Assembly (NCBI RefSeq): GCF_000238095.2
Contig: NZ_JH815225.1
Location: forward strand, 770,724 to 834,723
Direction of reading: 5' to 3'
Length of the DNA: 64,000 bases
Origin: Peptoanaerobacter stomatis
Lineage (GTDB): Bacteria; Bacillota; Clostridia; Peptostreptococcales; Filifactoraceae
The number at the start of each line of letters is the position of its first letter. The first letter of the stretch is position 1. Positions 55,902 to 63,190 of the stretch are shown here, piece after piece. The position numbers and the translations under genes are program-made. Below the pieces are notes generated by a model. That model was given only the letters and a program-made list of their open reading frames with translations. It was not told where the DNA came from and made no database searches.

Positions 55902-55973
55902 TACTATTATTCAATTAAAATAAGATAGTTTTTAAATGTTTTTTAACTACTGATATTTAATTGAATAATAGTA
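55902..55973. repeat. 72-bp element with perfect 18-bp terminal inverted repeats
   Basis: TACTATTATTCAATTAAA (55902-55919) and its exact complement (55956-55973) enclose a 36-base loop that itself contains a weaker repeat. There is no T run, so it is not a typical terminator, although it lies 15 bases after dUTPase. It looks like a short non-coding mobile repeat. The rest of the gap to 56289 shows nothing recognised. Confidence 0.65.
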
Positions 55974-56289
55974 TAAAAATTCTGTCCAAAATTTATATAA
56001 ATATAGTAATTTGAGATAATATGATTAAGAGTATTATAAAATTGCGAAAAATCCTATTCGCAAAATAAATATGGATGTTGTTTAATAAGTTCAATCAATT
56101 AAAAAAACCATATATGCTATTAACCTATTTTTCGATAAGCAATTAGTTGAAGTGTTTTAAAATAATTGATAGTGTCATTATTAATGTGAAATCAATCATG
56201 TTTATAGGATTGTGTAATCAACTTATTTGCTAAAGGCAATAAGCTTTATTGGCGTGAATAATTACGAAACTGCCTGTTAACACTTATTC

Positions 56290-57063
56290 TTAAAGTTCTG
56301 TAAAAGTATCTACAAAGTATCCATATTTGTGTACCCTCTCATAAGCAGTTTGCTGCCATTCCTCCTTTATAAGACCATCTTCATCGATGAAAAAATCAGG
56401 ATCCATATATCGTATTATCATGAACTCTGATGTTTTCTGTTGAAATCCATCTCCACGACTAAAGTCAATTCCTTTTCCGGTATTTTTTGTTGCAATAGCC
56501 TCGAGTAGTGGCAGAGTAACTTCATTTACGGGTATCGTCATATCCGGCATATCAAAAAAACCACCCTTATCTTTTATATAAATAGCCAGATTACTGATTG
56601 TCCCATTTGTCACGCATTTCACTCTACGTATTGAATTAATATCAATTGTATGTTTTTTACCTAAGATTTTTCCCTGTGAAATACGAATCTCTTTTTCTTT
56701 CAGACTATGTGCTATCAGTGTATCAAGATTATACAAGTTATTTGGAAAATCTTTAGTCAGCTTACTTGCCGCAAAAGCAACAAGAATTGTTTTTGTTTCA
56801 GCAATATTGTGTCCTGTATTTCCTCCTGTTTCATCCGTTGTTAGTTCACATATGTTTTGTCCATCAAAATTTCTAAAAATCAAATTATAACTCTTATTTG
56901 AATTGCAATATCCTATCGGCAGTATTGAGCCAATATCAGAAAATTTTAAGTTTATCGATGTTTTTCCATCTGAACTTATTAAGGCAAATCCCTCTTTCTC
57001 CACTATCAAAGTATGTTTCTTGTCTTCAAATGTTATCTTGCGGTCATCAAATACAGTTTTCAT
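56290..57063 (-). CDS. unrecognised protein of the accessory region
   Basis: A 257-residue soluble protein starting MKTVFDDRKITFEDKKHTLI that I do not recognise as a whole. The first half is a beta-rich repeat-like sequence (two stretches of alternating hydrophobics, ~25-70 and ~130-170), suggestive of a PH-like fold; the C-terminus is acidic and aromatic (MDPDFFIDEDGLIKEEWQQTAYERV). No catalytic motif or membrane segment is seen. It has a good GGAGGG site before its ATG. Codon use is less AT-biased than the housekeeping genes, which fits the accessory nature of the 56-64 kb part. Confidence 0.55.
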   Translation of the reverse strand: MKTVFDDRKITFEDKKHTLIVEKEGFALISSDGKTSINLKFSDIGSILPIGYCNSNKSYNLIFRNFDGQNICELTTDETGGNTGHNIAETKTILVAFAASKLTKDFPNNLYNLDTLIAHSLKEKEIRISQGKILGKKHTIDINSIRRVKCVTNGTISNLAIYIKDKGGFFDMPDMTIPVNEVTLPLLEAIATKNTGKGIDFSRGDGFQQKTSEFMIIRYMDPDFFIDEDGLIKEEWQQTAYERVHKYGYFVDTFTEL

Positions 57064-57388
57064 TAAATTCCCTCCAATTTTTTTCTATATAGTAAGTATA
57101 ACTATACTTTAAAATTTATCTAACAGTAATTTTATTGTTACACTTTTACCTGCTCCATTTGTCCACTATAGAAAACTATTGTTCTCTTAGAAATATCAAG
57201 GTTTAACAATCATAATTTCAAGCTATCAAGCTTTTTTTTACTAAATATTTAATTTTAATAGCAATATAGAATCATCACTGTAATTATTAATATGTATATT
57301 AATTATTTACGACTCACTGTTCTTTGTATTTTAACTTTTATTATTATGACACAACACCTTAAAAAATTCAACCCATCTAATATTAAGT

Positions 57389-57437
57389 AAAATAACCTTC
57401 CATGACCAAATTCATTTAATCATAGAAGGTTATTTTC
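57389..57437 (-). terminator. terminator after the TetR-controlled membrane gene
   Basis: AAAATAACCTTC and GAAGGTTATTTT form a stem with an AT-rich loop (CATGA / TCATA pairs extend it). On the minus strand it follows the stop of the membrane protein by about 65 bases. The rest of the 57064-57501 gap is AT-rich without features. Confidence 0.65.
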
Positions 57438-57501
57438 ATTTTAGTATTTACAGACTTTTTTCATATTTTTATTTTAATTCTTATCAAATTATTTATTAAA
57501 A

Positions 57502-58584
57502 TTATTCTTCAACACTTTTAAAACTGTTAATTGATTCATTTTGAAAAATCTTTACAGCCATCCAAACAATCCCTATTGACAAAACAATATGTCCAATACC
57601 TGAAAGTCCTTCAAGAGCAGCTTTAATTACTATATCTTTTCCTTCACTAACTACATCATAAATTCCAAATAGAGTCATATTCACCATGGTAAATGTAAAT
57701 CCAGATATAAACACATATATAGGCTTCTTAAGAGATAATATTCTCTTAACATCATATTCTTTAGATACTATATAAATAATCATCATTAATAAAAATCCAA
57801 GGATTAAAATATGCACATGAAGTTTTAAAAGATGATTTTTTGCTTGATAGTCATAGAATTTTGTGAATTCTCTGTAAAAAACGCCACCTATTAATCCCAT
57901 AACTAAGAATGTATAGGATAAGCCTAATATGTTTTCCTTTTCAAATCTACTAATAAAATGTCTATATCCCAAAACAACTATCATTAAATATGCCATAGTT
58001 TTTGGCATCATAAAAGCACCTACTATAGGATATTTATCCGCCCAAAGTACAACAGGAATATAAAATGCAAAGCTCAGCAAAATATATAAGCTCATATTTT
58101 TCAGCCCCGATTTTTCCTTTTCCTTGTAAGACCAATAAATCAACAAACCTCCAATCAGTGCAAAAGGAATGTTTCTATATATCCCAAACATATAATTTTC
58201 ATTAGCAGTGCCCCAGTTATTTTGAGGAAGAAGAGTTAAAATAATTCTTATCAATGCCAAAGCATATATTATATTTCTTTTAGATGCACTATAATCCTTA
58301 CTCTGACTTCTATAATAGTAGTAGAACAAAACATAAAAAATTGTCATCGTTATACTTGTTATGAATTTTCCCCATGAAAGTGCGAATACGTTAGCCTCAA
58401 AACCTCCATAGCTCAAATGCGATATAACTCTTGGTAGTAAGTGAAACGAATCTCCTAAACCCAAAATTATAGCCATAACTCCAAAAAGCTTAGCTTCCTT
58501 AGATTTCTCCAAAAACAGTCTCACACCCAATGATAAAACTATGCTTAAATATGTAATATCAAATATACTTTCAACAATTGCCAT
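57502..58584 (-). CDS. multi-pass membrane protein with C-terminal DUF2871-like domain
   Basis: A 360-residue membrane protein with about ten membrane segments. The C-terminal ~145 residues (GGVFYREFTKFYDYQAKNHL through GIGHIVLSIGIVWMAVKIF) match DUF2871 proteins, including the histidine-containing KLHVHILILGF segment. The N-terminal ~210 residues form a separate six-helix unit with HLLPRVISHL and conserved tryptophans. It overlaps the end of the TetR gene by 14 bases, so it is the second gene of that repressor's operon. A transport or lipid-related role is possible but not shown. It is a likely target of the TetR protein. Confidence 0.72.
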   Translation of the reverse strand: MAIVESIFDITYLSIVLSLGVRLFLEKSKEAKLFGVMAIILGLGDSFHLLPRVISHLSYGGFEANVFALSWGKFITSITMTIFYVLFYYYYRSQSKDYSASKRNIIYALALIRIILTLLPQNNWGTANENYMFGIYRNIPFALIGGLLIYWSYKEKEKSGLKNMSLYILLSFAFYIPVVLWADKYPIVGAFMMPKTMAYLMIVVLGYRHFISRFEKENILGLSYTFLVMGLIGGVFYREFTKFYDYQAKNHLLKLHVHILILGFLLMMIIYIVSKEYDVKRILSLKKPIYVFISGFTFTMVNMTLFGIYDVVSEGKDIVIKAALEGLSGIGHIVLSIGIVWMAVKIFQNESINSFKSVEE

Positions 58585-59143
58585 AAATTACTCCTTTCTC
58601 AATCCAATTCAAATGTTTAATATATTTTTCTATAAACTGCTCCTTATTCCAACTTTCTCTAAATAATCTCTCTATAAGACTATGAACAATAGATTTTATA
58701 AAATGTATTTTCTCTAAATCCATACTCATATCCTGAAACAATTCTTCCTGATGTTTATGAGATGACTCCCAACTTCTGTTTAAATCCTCATTCCAATATA
58801 AATATCTGTTCTTATAAATCATATAGGCGTTTTCGTCAAATATTATATCTGCTATTTCTTTACCATATTCAACTAAAGCTTCTGTCAGATTTTTATCTTT
58901 TAGTAAAAATATCTTCATGAATAAGCCATGGATATCAACGGTTTCCTTTTCAAGAATAGTAAAATAAGCATCTTCCAAATTTTCAAAATACTGATAAAAA
59001 CTACCTCTTGCTATCTCTGCTTTCTCAACTATTTCTTTGACATTTACCTTTTGAAATGGTTTGGCTTTGAACTCCTCTTTAAGTACAAAAATTATTTTCT
59101 CCCTCTTCTCATCACTTAGATTAAAAAAAACTTCTTTTGGCAT
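58571..59143 (-). CDS. TetR family transcriptional repressor
   Basis: A 190-residue TetR-type repressor. The N-terminal HTH (KPFQKVNVKEIVEKAEIARGSFYQYFENLEDAYFTIL, roughly residues 33-68) is typical; the C-terminal ligand domain is diverged. It is first in an operon with the membrane protein gene, and its start lies just after AAGGAGGG. A near-perfect promoter at 59180-59208 and two 13-bp operators overlap its control region, so autorepression is very likely. The inducing ligand is unknown. Confidence 0.93.
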   Translation of the reverse strand: MPKEVFFNLSDEKREKIIFVLKEEFKAKPFQKVNVKEIVEKAEIARGSFYQYFENLEDAYFTILEKETVDIHGLFMKIFLLKDKNLTEALVEYGKEIADIIFDENAYMIYKNRYLYWNEDLNRSWESSHKHQEELFQDMSMDLEKIHFIKSIVHSLIERLFRESWNKEQFIEKYIKHLNWIEKGVIYGNC

Positions 59144-59155
59144 TTTCCCTCCTTA

Positions 59156-59168
59156 TGACACCATGTCA
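59156..59168. promoter_or_regulatory. TetR operator O2
   Basis: TGACACCATGTCA is a 13-bp palindrome differing from O1 (59188-59200) only at the central position. It lies between the transcription start and the ribosome binding site of the TetR gene. Its centre is 32 bases from that of O1, about three helical turns. Confidence 0.8.
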
Positions 59169-59179
59169 TCATATGACAT

Positions 59180-59208
59180 ATTATAAGTGACACCGTGTCA
59201 TTTGTCAA
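59180..59208 (-). promoter_or_regulatory. consensus promoter of the TetR operon
   Basis: On the minus strand TTGACA (59208-59203) is followed by a 17-base spacer and TATAAT (59185-59180), an exact vegetative consensus. The spacer contains operator O1. This is the strongest promoter match I see in the window. Confidence 0.92.
59188..59200. promoter_or_regulatory. TetR operator O1
   Basis: TGACACCGTGTCA, a 13-bp palindrome, sits entirely inside the promoter spacer, so bound repressor would block RNA polymerase. It matches O2 at 12 of 13 positions. Confidence 0.85.
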
Positions 59209-59368
59209 GTATATTACTGTCTATCTTAATGTATCCACCGGCATCAAAATTCAGCTGTATTTTATTTATACTAATACCTAATTAAATATATAGATAATAA
59301 AAATGCTAAATTGAATATGTTTTATTAGTAGCACTTTTATATAAAATATAGTTAGCAATCTCCTTAAC

Positions 59369-59405
59369 AAAAAAATCTGCCGACTACATATAAGCCAGCA
59401 GATTT
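59369..59405 (-). terminator. terminator after the papain-like protease gene
   Basis: AAATCTGC (59373-59380) and GCAGATTT (59398-59405) form a stem extended by imperfect pairs. On the minus strand seven T residues follow. It lies about 130 bases beyond the stop of the papain-like gene and just before the TetR control region. Nothing else is recognised in 59209-59534. Confidence 0.8.
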
Positions 59406-59534
59406 AATTTCGTTTAATAGTATATACTTAATTTTATAATATTTAATTAAGACAATATACCAGTCATTATTTTTTATTAAGTGTTGCACTTATATTTTAA
59501 CCTAAAATAAAGCTATATAAATAGTTGCTCGTAC

Positions 59535-60491
59535 TTAACGTAATAATCCAAATTGTTCTGTATCTATCCATTCCATCGAAAGAATAGACCAAAAATCTTC
59601 TGCAAGACCATCCAATACATAGTCATATGGAATCCATCCATAACCATCTTGCCCCCAAGTGCTTCCCCATGAATTTCGTATCATGATGGCTCCTTTTGTT
59701 TTCTCATTACTGCTTGTATTAATAATAACTTTATTGTCATCATAACCCACTGCCATAACGGCATGTCCCCATTCTGCCTGTTCATTTTTACAAGGGTAAG
59801 GAATCGAACCAGGAGCATCTGAACTCTCAAAAGATGGGAATCCGAAGAAACCAAATGCAGACGGAATTCCTGCTGCTAAATATGTCTTTACGTTTCTTAA
59901 AACATCTTTTTTCGATGTTTTTTTACCAAGCGGATCATGACAGAAATAGTTAATAGCAGAGTAGTGATTTGCAAGAGAGTACAGGAAAGCATCTGGTTCA
60001 CTGTCCCAATCCGGATTTACAGTTTCTCCATCAAATGTGTACGGAAAATATTTTTCATCAGGTACTCCAAACAATACGAGAGCGCCCATCGCCGAACGAA
60101 GCCAAGCTCCTGAATCTCCAGTTGAAAGCATTAGTTTCCTTGTTGCTTTATACACAAATAATCTTGAACCTTCAATATGTCTTCCATATGCTCTTTTTTG
60201 AAAATATTCCACCATTCCAACAACAGCATTTGCTGTACAAGAACCCAAACTAAGCTGGTCTTCCACATGTGAACACCATTTTCTAAGATCTACACGACTT
60301 GGAAGTTTGTTTTCGATTTTTGTTTTGTCCGATCCTTTGATGCCAAGTTTCATAGAAATCTCAGATATAACAGGATGTTCATTTGAATAGTCTCTCATAT
60401 CAGGAAGAGGAGGTAACCAGCCTGTTGTAAGCGGTTCGCCAGCTTTATCTCCCTTCATAAACCTTCTTTGTCTATAAAATACCTTAATCAT
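59535..60491 (-). CDS. papain-like cysteine protease (C1 family), intracellular
   Basis: A 318-residue cysteine protease of the papain clan. The catalytic set is intact: Gln79 and Cys85 in DQLSLGSCTANAVV, His243 in EWGHAVMAVGYDD, and Asn273 in IRNSWGSTWGQDGYGW. There is no signal peptide or membrane segment, so it should act in the cytosol. The N-terminal ~60 residues (WLPPLPDMRDYS and so on) resemble the short pro-like start of bacterial C1 peptidases. It begins 15 bases after the trypsin-nuclease gene, with an AAAGGAGGG site, so the two form an operon. Base composition is less AT-rich than the surrounding genes. Confidence 0.9.
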   Translation of the reverse strand: MIKVFYRQRRFMKGDKAGEPLTTGWLPPLPDMRDYSNEHPVISEISMKLGIKGSDKTKIENKLPSRVDLRKWCSHVEDQLSLGSCTANAVVGMVEYFQKRAYGRHIEGSRLFVYKATRKLMLSTGDSGAWLRSAMGALVLFGVPDEKYFPYTFDGETVNPDWDSEPDAFLYSLANHYSAINYFCHDPLGKKTSKKDVLRNVKTYLAAGIPSAFGFFGFPSFESSDAPGSIPYPCKNEQAEWGHAVMAVGYDDNKVIINTSSNEKTKGAIMIRNSWGSTWGQDGYGWIPYDYVLDGLAEDFWSILSMEWIDTEQFGLLR

Positions 60492-60506
60492 ATGATACCC
60501 TCCTTT

Positions 60507-62279
60507 TTACAACTTGATATGTTCTGGTGCTCCAATTACCATGCCTGCTGATTCAATGTTTGCAATCGGATCATATTGTGATAGTTCACCAAAGTCCAAG
60601 CCTGTAATTTCTTCTATGCGAGCAACCGGAACTTGATATGTTTTGTATTCTCCATATGCAAATTCGAGGTTTTCAATCATATTTTTCTGAGTTTGAAGGT
60701 AAGCAGTAGCAGACATTTTTCCATCGTCCTTAATCATGACTGCAACTTTCCAAAATTCTGCCGGTATCTTGAATTTCCCACGGTAAATCATGTCATCACT
60801 TCTAAATACAGGACCGGTGAAAACAGAAACCTTCAGATTGTGATTTTGTGCATTTTTTAAAATATAATTTTCTAAATCGAGCCAAATCTTTTGATTTAAG
60901 TTTTTGTGCTGAGGTGAGCTGTTTGTAAAATGAAAAGTATCATTATTTGCCTGAATAGCCTTATCTCCCCAAACAGGATCCAATCTCCTTACCAAGTGAC
61001 CACGATCTAAATCATTTTTGGCGTATAGCTCATCTCCATACTGGGCATCTGTAGGAATCCTTGGATCAAAGTTCCAACTATCTCCACTCCTTTTTATATT
61101 TTTAGCTTGATTTCCATCTATATTTACAGCTGTAAAATAAGCAAGGCAACGTGAACGACACATCACAATTGAAAAATGCGTATAATCCAAAACATAGCTA
61201 CCATTATCCATGCAAGAGACATCTTTCTTCATCTCATCAGAAAGCCTCGGAAGGTCAACTTTATACTCTGAGCCAAGAAAAGTACTGTCATATCCCACAT
61301 CTATTTTGGAAGGAATGGGATTAGAAGGATTAGGCTCACCACAAATATCCAAGTTTGGAAAAATTTCCCCAATGAACATCTTTTCTTCTGCCGTGAAATT
61401 ATTGTATTTCTTTGCAAAATAATTTGAAATGGAACTGATGCGAATTCCCTCATTTGCAATCCATGCGTTCTTTTTATTAGGGTTAGGCACTCCTGAGTGA
61501 TGAAGAGCTACAACAATCCATTGATCATTGAATACCGGTGAACCTGAAGAGCCAGGCTCAGTATCTGTTAGGTAGTGGATGAAGTCATCTAAAATAGAGC
61601 TTACTTTATTTTCCCTAATAGTGACTGCCTTTGGTCCTCCGTTTGGATGTTGAATGATAGAAACATATTCTCCTTCAAGAATTTTTCCCTCTTCAGCAAC
61701 GAGATGAAGATGTCCAAAATCTTTAGGCTGTTTATCGCTTGAAGGATTATCTTTAAGTGCAACCAGAGTAAAATCAAGCTCCTCATCCGTAACAAAAAAC
61801 TGTTCAGGATTTAGACGAAAAGTATATGTAGGACAAGGCATGAAGTTTACATCATCTTGATAATTAAACTCGGCAATAGAATTTAGAGCAGTCCTCATAC
61901 TATCAATAACATGATTATTTGTCATCAGTACATTTTCCGAAACCAAAAATCCTGTTCCGGAGCCAATAAAACTTCCCTTATCATCACGAATCTGAATGCG
62001 ACAAATAGAATTTCCTGAATTGGTTCCCATCTGTAAGTATGAAATCGGGAAGAGATCACTTTTCCCCATGATACGCTCCATAGCAATCGAATCATAATCA
62101 TTAAGCAACTTTCTTCTTGATTTCAGAGTATTATCTTTAATATCAATTTTTTCAAGATTAGAATTCCTTTTGGAATCGTTTTCAACGAAACGTTTCAAAG
62201 CCTGCTCCTGAATTTGATCCTGTCTTGCTTCAAATCTTTCTTTAGAAATTTCCTTTTGTTCGATAATACCTCGCAACAT
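60507..62279 (-). CDS. trypsin-like protease fused to DNA/RNA non-specific endonuclease
   Basis: A fusion protein of 590 residues (numbers below count from the upstream ATG at 62297). Residues ~90-300 are a trypsin-like domain with His129 (MTNNHVID), Asp175 (ELDFTLVAL) and Ser251 (EPGSSGSPVF). Residues ~365-580 are a NUC1-type non-specific nuclease with DRGH (431-434, catalytic His434) and the metal-site segment NSSPQHKNLNQKIW with Asn468. The first ~75 residues are charged and coiled-coil-like; no signal peptide is seen. The ATG at 62279 is preferred because AAAGGAG lies inside the longer frame. A papain-like protease gene follows in the same operon. Confidence 0.88.
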   Translation of the reverse strand: MLRGIIEQKEISKERFEARQDQIQEQALKRFVENDSKRNSNLEKIDIKDNTLKSRRKLLNDYDSIAMERIMGKSDLFPISYLQMGTNSGNSICRIQIRDDKGSFIGSGTGFLVSENVLMTNNHVIDSMRTALNSIAEFNYQDDVNFMPCPTYTFRLNPEQFFVTDEELDFTLVALKDNPSSDKQPKDFGHLHLVAEEGKILEGEYVSIIQHPNGGPKAVTIRENKVSSILDDFIHYLTDTEPGSSGSPVFNDQWIVVALHHSGVPNPNKKNAWIANEGIRISSISNYFAKKYNNFTAEEKMFIGEIFPNLDICGEPNPSNPIPSKIDVGYDSTFLGSEYKVDLPRLSDEMKKDVSCMDNGSYVLDYTHFSIVMCRSRCLAYFTAVNIDGNQAKNIKRSGDSWNFDPRIPTDAQYGDELYAKNDLDRGHLVRRLDPVWGDKAIQANNDTFHFTNSSPQHKNLNQKIWLDLENYILKNAQNHNLKVSVFTGPVFRSDDMIYRGKFKIPAEFWKVAVMIKDDGKMSATAYLQTQKNMIENLEFAYGEYKTYQVPVARIEEITGLDFGELSQYDPIANIESAGMVIGAPEHIKL

Positions 62280-62552
62280 AAAGATCACTCCTTTCATTTA
62301 TAAACATTATTAAAAGATAAAACAAAGTTTTAATAATTGAAATAACAGCTATATTTCACAGTTTTAACAACTCATATTGTCATATCGCATAAATATTATA
62401 AATTTTATAGAAATGAAACCTAAACTTTTAATAAAAACATATTATATTATACTACATAATACTACATAATTTCCTTTATTACAATAAATTCCACATTTTT
62501 TCAATAAAATTATTTGCTCTTCTCAATAAATTGAGCAAGAAATTCCATGAAT

Positions 62553-62801
62553 TTAAAGAGAATCTGATAAAGATACCAATGAAAAATATGCTCCTATGCT
62601 ATTAGCAATTAAATAAACTTTATTATATTTAGGAATGATTGAATTAAAATAATTACTAAACTCTATTATTGTATCCCAAGGCTTTTCTGATTTATAATCA
62701 AATCCAATTATTTCAAAACTGTCATCCAAAAATTCCCTATAGCGATTTTATTCTTCTGCGGTACCATCCTTACCATGAACATATATAACAACATTTTTCA
62801 T
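62553..62801 (-). pseudogene. decayed alpha/beta hydrolase gene
   Basis: A frame starting MKNVVIYVHGKDGTAEE is broken by an in-frame TAA at 62748-62750. It then continues as NRYREFLDDSFEIIGFDYKSE, later YLIANSIGAYFSLVSLSD, and ends at a stop at 62553. The HGKxG start and the ANSIGAYFS nucleophile elbow are those of small alpha/beta hydrolases annotated in Firmicutes. About half the normal length remains and the last part of the enzyme, with the catalytic acid and histidine, is absent. A ribosome binding site (GAGGT) is still visible. Confidence 0.72.
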
Positions 62802-62848
62802 TTTAATTTACCTCTATAAATTCTAATTTGTCACTCTCTGCTTCCACA

Positions 62849-62879
62849 AAAGCCTTCCATCCAAACGATGGAAGGCTTT
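62849..62879 (-). terminator. terminator between the SIR2-like gene and the hydrolase remnant
   Basis: AAAGCCTTCCATC (62849-62861) and its exact complement (62867-62879) form a 13-bp stem with a 5-base loop; TTTTG follows on the minus strand. It would end transcription coming from the SIR2-domain gene. Confidence 0.7.
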
Positions 62880-62979
62880 AAAGAATTCACCTAAATTCAA
62901 CAACTCCCTGTTGAACCTATTATTTCAGCTTTTTAGTATCAAAATAGTATCACCAAGGCAGTTTTCACGCTTTCAAGTC

Positions 62980-63010
62980 TATAGAACCCTGCGTTTTCAA
63001 TGGTTCTATA
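62980..63010. other. hairpin in a compositionally distinct gap
   Basis: TATAGAACC (62980-62988) and GGTTCTATA (63002-63010) form a perfect 9-bp inverted repeat. The stretch around it (about 62930-63060) is richer in GC than the usual intergenic sequence and contains repeated TATCAAAATA and GATACT-like words. It may be the scar of an integrated element; no coding sequence is recognised in 62880-63190. Confidence 0.35.
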
Positions 63011-63190
63011 ACAGAAACTTTTTTGTATCTGTTATTCCCACTCTTCATATAAAGCCTGCTACCAATTACAAAATAAGCATTTACGGGACTTTCATTTGCA
63101 CCCATTCTATAATTTTGCAGTTTTTATATGTGTTTTTTTATCAAAATACTTCAAAAGTACTTCATGATACTGCAAATGAAATATCTTTGA

